A stretch of 42,664 nucleotides of DNA from contig JAJRRC010000028.1 of assembly GCA_024279865.1 (NCBI GenBank), positions 1-42,664 on the forward strand. The letters are read 5' to 3'. The DNA comes from Planctomycetota bacterium. GTDB lineage: Bacteria; Planctomycetota; Phycisphaerae; Phycisphaerales; Phycisphaeraceae. Positions 17,055 to 25,403 of this stretch are shown in pieces (position 1 is the first letter of the stretch; each line of letters opens with the position of its first letter). A program made the position numbers and the translations under genes. The notes under the pieces are model-generated. The model searched no databases. It was given only the letters and a program-made list of their open reading frames with translations, and was not told where the DNA came from.

Positions 17055-19310
17055 TTACTCGAAGACGTCGTCCATTTTTTCGAGTCGGGCGTATTGGAGG
17101 ATGAGGGTTTTGATGCCTGCGTTTTCGAATTGGACTTGGGCGCGGGTGTGGGCGCCGCCTCGTTGGACTTGCATGACTTTGCCGTAGCCGAACTTTTCGT
17201 GGCGGACGAAAGTGCCTGGGGGGAAGGCTTCAGTCAACGGGTCTGGCGGGAGCGAGGAAAAGGGGTTGGCGGTTGACGTTTTGGAGTCCCCCGTGAGATC
17301 GATTCGTTCGATGGACTCAGCAGGTAGTTCTTGAAGGAAGCGGCTTGGAATGGTGGCAGAGGTTTGGCCGAAGATGGTTCGGAACTGGCCATGGGTGAGC
17401 ATGAGGACTTCCATGGCCCGGGTGATTCCGACGAAGCAGAGCCGGCGTTCTTCTTCGATGGAACCATCGGAAAGTGAGCGTTGGTGGGGGAGTAACCCGT
17501 CTTCTAGGCCGACGATGGCGACGACGGGGAATTCGAGTCCCTTGGCTGCGTGCAGGGTCATGAGGGTGACAACGCCTTCATCGGATTCGATGCTGTCTAG
17601 GTCGCTGATGAGGGCAACATGTTCGAGATAGCTTAGGAGCTTGGACTCAAGCGGTGGGTGGGTCAGTTCGTTGGTATGGATGTCTACTTCAGACCCAAGT
17701 TCTTTTTGGTATTGCTGGACGGAGGTGAGGAGTTCGCCGATGTTTTCCATTCGGTCTCCATCGGGATCGGATTTGTCGTTTCTAAAGCGGTTTTCGAGAC
17801 CTGACTCGGTGATGATTTTTTGTACAAAATCCATGAGACAGGCTTCTTTGGTTTCCAGCAGGAGCTCTTGACGCCACTGTTTGAGTTGCGTGGAAAATTT
17901 GGTGACCGCACTGACTGCGCGGGGGTTGAGGGGTGCTACTTGGTCGGGGTGCTCCATCAGGGTGTCTAGGGTTTGATGGGTTCCCACGGCCGTGGCTTGC
18001 AAAGCTTTGACGGTGGGATTGCTGATCCCGCGGGGCGGATGGTTGATGATGCGGACAAGGTTCACTTCATCATTGGGATTGACCAAGACTCGTAAGTATG
18101 CCAAGACATCTTTCACTTCACGTCGATCAAAAAACGCGGTTCCCCGTGCAATTTGATAAGGAATGCCCTGTTTGATGAAAGCTTCTTCAAGCACGCGGCT
18201 TAAACTGTTGGCACGGTAAAAAATCGCAAAGTCTGACCAGGACCGCTGGCCTTGGACGCGGCGTTTTTGAAATTGCTCCACAATCCATCTAGCCTCCGCA
18301 CGTTCGTCTTCACAGGTAACGATCTGAACGGGTTCACCTTGAGGGTTTTCCGTCCAGAGTGCTTTGTGTTTACGCTCGGTGTTGTTTTGAATCAGATGAT
18401 CCGCCACGCCCAGAATGCGTTGTGAGGAGCGGTAGTTCTGTTCAAGCCTGACGGTGCGGGTCAGCGGGTAATAGGTTTCAAACTCCAGGATGTTCTGGAT
18501 GTTCGCGCCCCGCCAGCCGTAGATGGATTGGTCTGGGTCGCCAGTGGCGCAGAGGTTTTGATGGTTCTTCGCCAGCGCATAGGCAAGGATGAACTGGGCG
18601 TGGTTGGTGTCCTGGTATTCGTCGATCATGATGTACCGATAGCGGTCTTGAAGTTCTTCAAGGACATCTGGGTGATCGCGGATGAGCCTGACGGTGTGCA
18701 GGATCAGGTCGTCAAAATCCAACGCATGGTTTTTGGTGAGGATGGCCTGGTAGGCTCGATAGACCTTGGCGACCCGTTTGGCGAAAAAGTCCGAGGCTGA
18801 TTGTTCGTAAGCGGTCGCATCGACCAATTCGTTTTTAGCTTGACTGATGGCATGGAGCATTTTACCTGGTGGGAAATGGCTCGTGCTCATGTCCAGATTG
18901 ACCAGTGCTTGTTTGATGGCACGGGTTTGGTCGGAGGTATCGTAGATGCTAAAGGAGCTAGGTAACCCAAGCACTTGGCCGTAACGTCGGAGAATTCGGA
19001 CGCAGAGGCTGTGAAAGGTGCAGATGGTGGTTGCTTTAGCTTGTCGTTCGGTGAGCATCTCTCCGACGCGTTCTCGCATCTCTCCGGCAGCCTTGTTGGT
19101 GAAGGTGATGGCAAGGACATCCCAAGGCGCGATATCGCAGCGTTGGACGAGATAGGCAATTCGCCGGGTGATGGTGCGTGTCTTGCCTGAACCCGCGCCC
19201 GCAAGCACGAGCATCGGCCCCTCGACATGGGTGACGGCTTCATGCTGGGGTTCGGTGAGGCCCATGAGCAGGGGGTCTTGGGTGTCAATTTGAAACGGAA
19301 TGGGTTCCAT
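17055..19310 (-). CDS. pcrA: ATP-dependent DNA helicase, PcrA/UvrD type
   Basis: A superfamily 1A 3'-5' helicase in repair and replication-fork processing. In this 751-aa protein the Q-motif LTEPQHEAV is near residue 18, Walker A GAGSGKT at 38-44, motif Ia ITFTNKAAGEM, motif II DEYQDTNHAQ, motif III ATGDPDQSIYGWRGA, motif IV LEQNYRSSQRIL, motif V LMTLHAAKGLEFPVV and motif VI EERRLCFVGITRAM. The C-terminal FVRHEKFGYGKVMQV segment is the Tudor-like RNA-polymerase/DNA contact region typical of PcrA/UvrD. All helicase motifs are intact. The start ATG follows a weak ribosome site. It is transcribed away from the nitronate monooxygenase gene, so the 462-bp gap between them holds both promoters. PcrA and UvrD cannot be told apart from sequence alone. 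Confidence 0.95.
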   Translation of the reverse strand: MEPIPFQIDTQDPLLMGLTEPQHEAVTHVEGPMLVLAGAGSGKTRTITRRIAYLVQRCDIAPWDVLAITFTNKAAGEMRERVGEMLTERQAKATTICTFHSLCVRILRRYGQVLGLPSSFSIYDTSDQTRAIKQALVNLDMSTSHFPPGKMLHAISQAKNELVDATAYEQSASDFFAKRVAKVYRAYQAILTKNHALDFDDLILHTVRLIRDHPDVLEELQDRYRYIMIDEYQDTNHAQFILAYALAKNHQNLCATGDPDQSIYGWRGANIQNILEFETYYPLTRTVRLEQNYRSSQRILGVADHLIQNNTERKHKALWTENPQGEPVQIVTCEDERAEARWIVEQFQKRRVQGQRSWSDFAIFYRANSLSRVLEEAFIKQGIPYQIARGTAFFDRREVKDVLAYLRVLVNPNDEVNLVRIINHPPRGISNPTVKALQATAVGTHQTLDTLMEHPDQVAPLNPRAVSAVTKFSTQLKQWRQELLLETKEACLMDFVQKIITESGLENRFRNDKSDPDGDRMENIGELLTSVQQYQKELGSEVDIHTNELTHPPLESKLLSYLEHVALISDLDSIESDEGVVTLMTLHAAKGLEFPVVAIVGLEDGLLPHQRSLSDGSIEEERRLCFVGITRAMEVLMLTHGQFRTIFGQTSATIPSRFLQELPAESIERIDLTGDSKTSTANPFSSLPPDPLTEAFPPGTFVRHEKFGYGKVMQVQRGGAHTRAQVQFENAGIKTLILQYARLEKMDDVFE

Positions 19311-19469
19311 AAAAAAGCTATCATATACAAAAAAAATTCATTCGGGTATGATACCTACAAGTCGCCTTGAAAGAGCTTGCGGAGCTTGCGATTATTTTGG
19401 TATTTGTATGGTTTATCCGTGGGTCTTGGAAACCGTGTTCTAGGCTCATGGGCGCTGTGGAAAACATGG

Positions 19470-19488
19470 AAAGGAAGGCTTCCTTTTT
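19470..19488 (+). terminator. weak terminator-like hairpin in the pcrA/NMO gap
   Basis: AAAGGAA-ggc-TTCCTTT followed by two more T. It is a short AT-rich stem with no gene clearly ending here, so it may close a small transcript or be chance. Confidence 0.3.
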
Positions 19489-19558
19489 GTAATGAAACTG
19501 TGTTTTTTGTCTCGAAATCGTGCTTTTTGACCCTCTTGGGTTGGTTTAGACTTCAGTT

Positions 19559-19608
19559 TTGACCCAAGTGGATTTATACAAGACAATAGGATCTTTAGTC
19601 AGACAATA
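19559..19608 (+). promoter_or_regulatory. candidate promoter with AGACAATA direct repeats
   Basis: TTGACC (19559-19564), 17 bp, then GACAAT (19582-19587), a 4/6 match to -10. The octamer AGACAATA occurs at 19581-19588 and exactly 20 bp on at 19601-19608, as an operator might. It lies about 165 bp before the nitronate monooxygenase start. Also in this gap, CTTGGGT (19535-19541) and ACCCAAG (19562-19568) are inverted. Confidence 0.3.
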
Positions 19609-19772
19609 TGACCCGATCCCTCGCTTTGCCTCAGAAAAGATCAAGTCCCCAAGCCACCCGTCAAAAATCGGGTACGGGAATGGTGTCTCCTGATCATAGC
19701 TGGCGTTGTGAATAATTTTTGGTCTGCTTGATGGGGACCAATTGGCTCGGGTTTGAGGATTCAAACGAACTT

Positions 19773-21203
19773 ATGAAACTCCCTCAAATTATCCAAGGCG
19801 GCATGGGCATCGGCATCTCCGATTGGCGATTGGCCCGTTCGGTAGCGACTCAAGGACAGCTCGGCGTGGTTTCGGGGACCGTGCTGGACCTGTTGCTCGT
19901 GAGACGTTTACAACAAGGCGATCCCGGCGGACATACCCGACGGGCTTTGGCGGCACTTCCCATTGCAGGGATTGCAGATGACATTATTGGCCGCTATTTC
20001 ATTGCCGACGGCAAGCCGACGGACAAGCCTTACAAAGGCAAACCCATGGTGGGCCACAAACCCACCCGTCGTGCTGAAGAATTGCTGCTGGCCTCCAACT
20101 TTGTCGAAGTTTACCTTGCCAAAGAAGGACACGACGGTGTCGTCGGCATTAATTTCCTCAACAAAATCCAAGCGCCCATGCTTCCCTCCATTTATGGAGC
20201 CATGCTTGCTGGCGTTGATGTGATCATTGTGGGGGCAGGAATCCCACTGGAAATTCCACCAGTGATTAGTCACTTCATTGAGCATCAAGAAGCTGAACTT
20301 AGCTTGCCTGTGCGTGATGCCAAAGAAAACAAGACCTATAAACTTACCTTTAATCCGCAAGATATTCTTGACGGCCCGCGTGAACCGCTCAAACGCCCCC
20401 TGTTTTTCCCGATTGTTTCCTCCGTTGTTTTGGCAACCATCTTGGCCAAAAAATGTAAAGGACATATCAGCGGGTTTATCATTGAAGCGCCCACCGCAGG
20501 GGGACACAATGCCCCGCCACGTGGACAGGTTAAAATTAGCGCTGAAGGTGAGCCGATCTATGGTCCACGCGACGAAGTGGACTTTTCCGCGATCAAAGCC
20601 ATCGGCCTGCCCTTCTGGCTCGCGGGTTCTTATGGTAGTCCTGAAAAATTTACAGAAGCTCGCGAAGCAGGAGCAGAAGGGGTCCAAATTGGAACCCTGT
20701 TTGCCTTCTGTGAAGAATCCGGTTTACGAGCAGACGTTAAGAGCGACACCGTCAAGCAATGTCAGACCGAAGTTCCACAGGTCTTTACCGATCCAGTCGC
20801 TTCGCCGACGGGTTTCCCCTTTAAGGTCTTGACCATTGATGGGACTCTTTCTGAAAAAGAAGTGTACGACGGCCGACGTCGGCTCTGCGATCTGGGCTAT
20901 CTCCGTGAAGCCTACGAACGTGAAGATGGCTCACTTGGCTGGCGATGCCCCGCAGAAGAGACGGACAAGTATCTTAAAAAAGGCGGCTCGCTAGAAGAAA
21001 CCCTCGGCCGCAAGTGTTTGTGCAATGCTCTGATGGCGAACCTCGACATGGGGCAACGTTACGGGGAAAACCTCGAAGAGTTGCCTTTGGTCACTTGTGG
21101 CGATGACTTGTGGAGCATCCGCAAGCTTCTAAGCGAAGGTCAAGATGCGTACACTGCCGTGGATGTGATTAACTTCTTGCTGTCGACGCGTACGTCTGAG
21201 TGA
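19773..21203 (+). CDS. nitronate monooxygenase / 2-nitropropane dioxygenase family flavoprotein
   Basis: An FMN-dependent TIM-barrel enzyme of the NMO family, 476 aa from ATG 19773. The start begins MKLPQIIQGGMGIGIS, the family's N-terminal flavin-binding signature. VIIVGAGIPLEIP lies near residue 150, and GFIIEAPTAGGHNAPPRG carries the conserved GGH near residue 245. WLAGSYGSPEKF, then AGAEGVQIGTLFAFCEES, give the phosphate-binding region. About 130 C-terminal residues (after TGFPFKVL) exceed the 350-aa core and include CLCNALMANLDMG. I know no function for this extension. Oxidation of alkyl nitronates is the family reaction, but enoyl-ACP reductase (FabK) relatives exist, so the true substrate is open. 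The frame extends upstream to 19719, but homology starts at 19773. Confidence 0.85.
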   Translation: MKLPQIIQGGMGIGISDWRLARSVATQGQLGVVSGTVLDLLLVRRLQQGDPGGHTRRALAALPIAGIADDIIGRYFIADGKPTDKPYKGKPMVGHKPTRRAEELLLASNFVEVYLAKEGHDGVVGINFLNKIQAPMLPSIYGAMLAGVDVIIVGAGIPLEIPPVISHFIEHQEAELSLPVRDAKENKTYKLTFNPQDILDGPREPLKRPLFFPIVSSVVLATILAKKCKGHISGFIIEAPTAGGHNAPPRGQVKISAEGEPIYGPRDEVDFSAIKAIGLPFWLAGSYGSPEKFTEAREAGAEGVQIGTLFAFCEESGLRADVKSDTVKQCQTEVPQVFTDPVASPTGFPFKVLTIDGTLSEKEVYDGRRRLCDLGYLREAYEREDGSLGWRCPAEETDKYLKKGGSLEETLGRKCLCNALMANLDMGQRYGENLEELPLVTCGDDLWSIRKLLSEGQDAYTAVDVINFLLSTRTSE

Positions 21204-21208
21204 TTTTA

Positions 21209-21227
21209 GATTGGTTTTATACCAATC
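21209..21227 (+). terminator. hairpin after the NMO gene
   Basis: GATTGGT-tttat-ACCAATC begins six bases after the stop. The stem is perfect but no T-run follows, so termination is uncertain. Confidence 0.45.
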
Positions 21228-21438
21228 GCAGTTGAGTTTTCCCGTTTTCCTTTGTACGTGGCACCTTGTTTTAAGCGTCTAAATCGTTTTCATCGCGGGC
21301 ATTCTCATACCCGATGGGTATAACAAACCTAGGCTAAAGCGTTCTCAATTTGTCGATAGTGTTTAAAAGAATCCGATTTTTGGGAAGACCTTAGAATTCG
21401 GGGTTGTCAGGCCCGCAAGCTCACAGCTTACGCGTCCG

Positions 21439-21554
21439 CTAGAGCATTTTGCATTATTTCTTATCGCCTCTGACTAGGCGGATCGTTTGAAAAATAGCTG
21501 CACGCTTACAGCGTGCGCGTTCGGGGGGGCAAAAAATAATGCAAAACGCTTTAG
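21439..21554. repeat. MITE-like repeat, copy 2 (best preserved)
   Basis: A 116-bp element. The left end CTAGAGCATTTTGCATTATTT (21439-21459, 21 bp) matches the inverse of 21534-21554 at 19 of 21 bases. Inside are two hairpins: CGCCT-ctgact-AGGCG, and GCACGCT-tac-AGCGTGC followed by GCGTTCGGGGGGG. Directly upstream (about 21416-21438), AAGCT-cac-AGCTT followed by ACGCGTCCG looks like a further half-copy of the second hairpin. The rest of 21228-21686 shows no gene. Confidence 0.75.
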
Positions 21555-21686
21555 TGAACCTAACACTCAAATATTGCGGCTTGATGATCAACAATCGCCT
21601 TGGCAACCAAGTTTATGCTGTTTTTCCAGTTGCAGGCCAGCTACACATAACCGTGATACGCTCTAAAATACGGAAAACGCTACAGG

Positions 21687-22070
21687 TCATTTTGTGACGT
21701 TTAAGTTTTGCGTGGGCTCTGCTTCTTGATCTTGTTCATCACTGAGATAGTTATGCCAGCGGGGGGCATGGTCGATCTTGGCGGCCTTGGAGAGTAGGTG
21801 AGCGCCGACGGGGTTGGCGATGAACTGGAAGATGATCACTAGAAAAACTTTGGTCAAAATATTGATGATGTTGGCGCCTGGTTGCATGGCAAAAAAGATG
21901 GCGGCTCCAATGAGCAGGCCCATCATGCCCAGGGTGACTCCTTTGGTGGCTGCGTGCATGCGGTGGTAGATATCAGGCATACGGACTAGGCCGACTGCTG
22001 CGACGAACATAAAAAACGTGCCGATGATGAGGGCCACAATTGTCATACTGATTAAGATGGTGTTAAGCAT
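21687..22070 (-). CDS. mrpG: Mrp Na+/H+ antiporter subunit G
   Basis: The smallest-partner membrane subunit of the seven-protein Mrp antiporter. In this 127-aa protein three membrane segments lie at about 5-27, 42-62 and 68-88. The family signature GLVRMPDIYHRMHAATKGVT is complete. The cytoplasmic tail is rich in Glu/Gln/Asp. It ends the operon and is separated from mrpF by 90 bp, while the other genes touch or overlap. No terminator is obvious after it. Confidence 0.92.
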   Translation of the reverse strand: MLNTILISMTIVALIIGTFFMFVAAVGLVRMPDIYHRMHAATKGVTLGMMGLLIGAAIFFAMQPGANIINILTKVFLVIIFQFIANPVGAHLLSKAAKIDHAPRWHNYLSDEQDQEAEPTQNLNVTK

Positions 22071-22160
22071 GGTGTTATTCCAGTGGTCTGTTGCTGAGTC
22101 TGTTTTTTAAATCAATTTCAAATTGTATCAGATGCTGAACTGTCTAAGTTTTCGAAGGGC

Positions 22161-22532
22161 TTAGACGTGTTCAGTTTCGAGGTCGTCGGGTTGGGGGGGA
22201 GGCTTTCGAAAGTGTGGTCTGCCGATGTACTGAGCCATTGCGACGGTTCCTGCGAAGCTTAGTAGAGATAGGACCAAGATGCCGTCAATGAAGACACCTG
22301 TTTCAAATCGCATGCCTAGAAGGATCACCAGACCGATCAGTTCAACGCCCAGCGTATCGACAGCCAGCGCCCGGTCTGCGAGATGTTTGCTGATGAGCAA
22401 ACGTAAGATACATAGGAACATACTGAGTACGATTAACGCAATGCCGATGTCCACGGTAATTTGTAAGGCCGTGCTGACATTATCAAGGGTGTCTTGGGTG
22501 GGTAATGGTGCGTTGGCAAGAAAGGTTAGCAT
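22161..22532 (-). CDS. mrpF: Mrp Na+/H+ antiporter subunit F
   Basis: A 123-aa subunit with three membrane helices. The conserved DRALAVDTLGVELIGLVILL segment near residue 53 is typical of MrpF/PhaF, and FIDGILVLSLLSFAGTVAMA forms the last helix. The tail has a Pro/Glu-rich end. It overlaps the end of mrpE by seven bases, indicating translational coupling. Confidence 0.92.
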   Translation of the reverse strand: MLTFLANAPLPTQDTLDNVSTALQITVDIGIALIVLSMFLCILRLLISKHLADRALAVDTLGVELIGLVILLGMRFETGVFIDGILVLSLLSFAGTVAMAQYIGRPHFRKPPPQPDDLETEHV

Positions 22533-23008
22533 CCAAAGATATCCTTCATTAAGCGGGTTTTCAGTTCATCCAGTTCTGCAATGGCCTCGTCACGACTATG
22601 AGCGTACATACAGTGAACCAACAGGAACTGGTCATTGTCGACCACGTCCACGCTGAGGGTTCCTGGCGTGAGTGTGATGGCATTGGCGAGCGAGGTGATT
22701 TGGATTGGCGTCATGTTTTCCACGGAATATCGAACAAAGCGGGGCGTCATGTGGAAGTTGGGCGTAATGATTTCCCAAGCCACTTGAAGGTTTGCTTTGA
22801 TCAGTATCCGAAGAAAGTAGATGGTAAAGGAGAGCAGGTGCCAGCCTTTGGCGCCATAGCCTTTACCTTCATGAGACGTTCGACTGACCACGCCCATGAG
22901 GATGTAGCCTAGGATAAAACCTGCGGCCAGGGACCAGATGTCAAACAGTCCCCACAGGCACATCCAGAGGACGGCAAGGAGTATGTTAAAAAGGAAATAA
23001 CCAAACAT
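22526..23008 (-). CDS. mrpE: Mrp Na+/H+ antiporter subunit E
   Basis: A 160-aa protein with N-terminal hydrophobic helices (about 1-45), a short loop and the MrpE core: FLRILIKANLQVAWEII, then TLTPGTLSVDV and the cytoplasmic FLLVHCMYA segment. The LTPGT phrase is the best family mark. It starts three bases after mrpD and overlaps mrpF. It is needed for complex assembly in known Mrp systems. Confidence 0.92.
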   Translation of the reverse strand: MFGYFLFNILLAVLWMCLWGLFDIWSLAAGFILGYILMGVVSRTSHEGKGYGAKGWHLLSFTIYFLRILIKANLQVAWEIITPNFHMTPRFVRYSVENMTPIQITSLANAITLTPGTLSVDVVDNDQFLLVHCMYAHSRDEAIAELDELKTRLMKDIFGC

Positions 23009-23011
23009 GGC

Positions 23012-24613
23012 TTAAGGCTCCAATGAAGTTTCAACCAGAGAAAGTTGTTTAATCGGAGTATGTTGTTCTCCGAGTACTGCCTGGACGTAGGCAGTGGGAT
23101 CGACCACGGATTTAGCTGCTGTCTCACATAATTGGTAGTAGTGTTGTGCGCCGAAGCCCATGCTCAGAGCCATGACGACCAGCAGGGTGATTCCCGCCAT
23201 GCCGCCGAACGTACGAGGGCGAACCGTGGGGTGTTCGACATGGTCTCCTTGAGGGGGGGACCAAAAGCCATAACTCCAGATTTTTAACATAGACAAAAGT
23301 GTGAACAGGCTGGTTATCACCGCGATAATGACGATCACATAATGTTCAGATTGTAGACCCGCAACCAACAGGACCCATTTGCCAAAGAACCCCGACAAAG
23401 GAGGTAAGCCCGCCAGGGACATCGCTGCGATCATAAACAGGACGGCAAGCCAGGGCGCGCGTTTGAGCAATCCGCCGATGGCTTGGAGATTGTCACTGCC
23501 CGCATGTTCGTGCATCAGTCCGCCACAGAGGAATAAGCAGCACTTGACGACCATGTTGTGCATGATAAAAAAGATCGCGCCCGCGACTGCCATGACACGG
23601 CTATCAAAGGCTATGCCCGCAGCAATGGCCAGCCCAATCCCCATGAGCATGTAGCCGACCTGGCTGATAATGTGAATCGAAAGAATCCGTCGGACCGAGT
23701 GCATCGAGACCGCGCCGAGTACGCCCAGGAACATCGTCACAGCCGCTGACCCCAGTAGCAGGGGGGAGACAATGGAGGTGATGGATTCCGCAGATCCGAA
23801 GATCATGACAAAGACGCGGATCATGACATAAGCGCCGACTTTGGTGAGCAAGCCTGCAAAGAGGCCCCCGATCGCGCCCGGCAATGTGTGATACGTGTCA
23901 GGCAACCAGAACCACAAAGGGAAGATGGCTGTCTTGCCGCCAAAGACCAGCACCAGCATCGCAATGACCGGAACGCTAGAGTCCGGTAATTGTCCGCTCA
24001 TGGCAATGCGTGTGATGTCCGCCATGTTCAACGTGCCAAGTTGGCCGTATAGAAGCCCCGCACAGGTGACGAACAGGATGGAGCCGACCAAGTTGAGCAG
24101 GACATACTTGTAGGCATGTTTCATTTGCAGGGTGGTGGTTCCCACGCAGAACATGGCATAGGAAGCCATCAGCATAATTTCAAACGCGACGAATAGATTA
24201 AAGAAGTCTCCCGTGAGAAAGCTCCATTGCACGCCGAGGATGAGTAAGTGAAACAGAGGGTGAAAAAAACCTCCCTGTTGATCATCATCAAACTGAAAAA
24301 CGCAGTAGAGAAACACCGCCAGGCAGACGATGGATGACATCATCAGCATCAAGGCTGATAAGGTATCAAGGACCAGCGAAATACCAAACGGCGCTGGCCA
24401 ATTGCCCATTTGTGAGACAAGGATACTGCCCGTGGGTGCGACGGCACATAGACCAGCCGCCGCGGTGACAATGTTGGCTAGGAGAAAACCAATTCCCAAA
24501 AAACGCTGGAGTTTGCGTTGGCGGTGTGCGAGGATCGTACAGATGCCGCCTGCCATGGGAATAATGATAAAAAAGATGATTTGATGTGGGGTCATCGTGA
24601 AGCTTTCGATCAA
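23012..24613 (-). CDS. mrpD: Mrp Na+/H+ antiporter subunit D
   Basis: A proton-channel subunit homologous to NuoN/NuoM, about 533 aa with about 14 membrane helices. The key Glu lies in FVAFEIMLMASYAMF and the key Lys in FGGKTAIFPLWFWLPDTYHT, with a second Lys in GLLTKVGAYVMIR. All are at the positions used for proton transfer in this superfamily. The start may be TTG 24613, which overlaps the mrpC stop (TTGA), or ATG 24595, six codons later. Only the N-terminal MIESFT differs. Confidence 0.95.
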   Translation of the reverse strand: MIESFTMTPHQIIFFIIIPMAGGICTILAHRQRKLQRFLGIGFLLANIVTAAAGLCAVAPTGSILVSQMGNWPAPFGISLVLDTLSALMLMMSSIVCLAVFLYCVFQFDDDQQGGFFHPLFHLLILGVQWSFLTGDFFNLFVAFEIMLMASYAMFCVGTTTLQMKHAYKYVLLNLVGSILFVTCAGLLYGQLGTLNMADITRIAMSGQLPDSSVPVIAMLVLVFGGKTAIFPLWFWLPDTYHTLPGAIGGLFAGLLTKVGAYVMIRVFVMIFGSAESITSIVSPLLLGSAAVTMFLGVLGAVSMHSVRRILSIHIISQVGYMLMGIGLAIAAGIAFDSRVMAVAGAIFFIMHNMVVKCCLFLCGGLMHEHAGSDNLQAIGGLLKRAPWLAVLFMIAAMSLAGLPPLSGFFGKWVLLVAGLQSEHYVIVIIAVITSLFTLLSMLKIWSYGFWSPPQGDHVEHPTVRPRTFGGMAGITLLVVMALSMGFGAQHYYQLCETAAKSVVDPTAYVQAVLGEQHTPIKQLSLVETSLEP

Positions 24614-24957
24614 TGTTCTGTTTCAAGAGCGAGTTTGTTGAGGTCCAGCGTTTGGGTTCGTCGCCAGGTGATTACCAACAGCGTGAGTAAAAAGGCTTGG
24701 ACGGCAAACCCGATGACGATGGCTGTGAGGATCAATGCTTGAGGCAGGGGGTCGGTATAGCGGGCGAGATCCACACCATGTTCGAGAACCGGTGCGAGTT
24801 TGCCGATGGGCGAACCGCTGGCTCCGAGGATGGCAAGGTTCGCGCCATGTCCCAGTAGAAACACGCCCATGCACACGCCTTTGAGTTCGCGGCCGAGCAT
24901 TAAAAAGACGGATGCTCCAAACAGCACGCCGACCATGATTGAGATTAGCAAATTCAT
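24610..24957 (-). CDS. mrpC: Mrp Na+/H+ antiporter subunit C
   Basis: A NuoK-like three-helix subunit of 115 aa. It carries the MrpC phrase GVFLLGHGANLAILGASG and, in the third helix, DPLPQALILTAIVIGFAVQA, the hallmark of MrpC/NuoK. ATG 24957 is chosen over 24996 because the earlier residues overlap mrpB and are polar. It overlaps mrpD by four bases. Confidence 0.93.
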   Translation of the reverse strand: MNLLISIMVGVLFGASVFLMLGRELKGVCMGVFLLGHGANLAILGASGSPIGKLAPVLEHGVDLARYTDPLPQALILTAIVIGFAVQAFLLTLLVITWRRTQTLDLNKLALETEH

Positions 24958-24971
24958 CGGGTCATCTTTCT

Positions 24972-25403
24972 CTAGTGAACTTCTTTCGCCAAACAATCGA
25001 TCATCCCAACGACCACGCCGGTGACGACCAGGAATACGCCCAAGTCAAAAATCATGACACTGGCCCATTCAAATTCATAGCTTGTACCTGTGGTGGTGGG
25101 CAGATGGATATAGCCATGGGTTGATGTTAAGAACGGCAAGCCGACGAACAACGCGCCAATTCCCGTGCTTAACGCCAAGGTCAATCCGATGGCGACCATG
25201 GTGCGTTCTGAGCAGGGGAGCATGCGTCGGAGGCTTTGTGTGCCGTAGCTCATGCGATGGACGATTAACGCCACTGCTGCGACAAGTCCCGCCACGAATC
25301 CGCCGCCGGGCAATTGATGTCCTTTAAAATAAATGAACATGGCAAAGACCAGACTCAGCGGCACAATCGCGCGGACCGCCGTTTGTAGAATGAGGGTTCT
25401 CAT
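24972..25403 (-). CDS. mrpB: Mrp Na+/H+ antiporter subunit B
   Basis: A 143-aa membrane subunit with four helices. KGHQLPGGGFVAGLVAAVA near residue 28 is the strongly conserved MrpB loop. Its ATG overlaps the mrpA stop by four bases, so translation is coupled. In some Mrp systems an MrpB-like domain is fused to MrpA, but here it is separate, as in Bacillus-type group 1 operons. Confidence 0.93.
   Translation of the reverse strand: MRTLILQTAVRAIVPLSLVFAMFIYFKGHQLPGGGFVAGLVAAVALIVHRMSYGTQSLRRMLPCSERTMVAIGLTLALSTGIGALFVGLPFLTSTHGYIHLPTTTGTSYEFEWASVMIFDLGVFLVVTGVVVGMIDCLAKEVH

Noticed and set aside
19908-20687. 259-aa minus-strand frame inside the nitronate monooxygenase gene
   Set aside because: Antisense to a well-recognised gene, with no known motif and no start signal.
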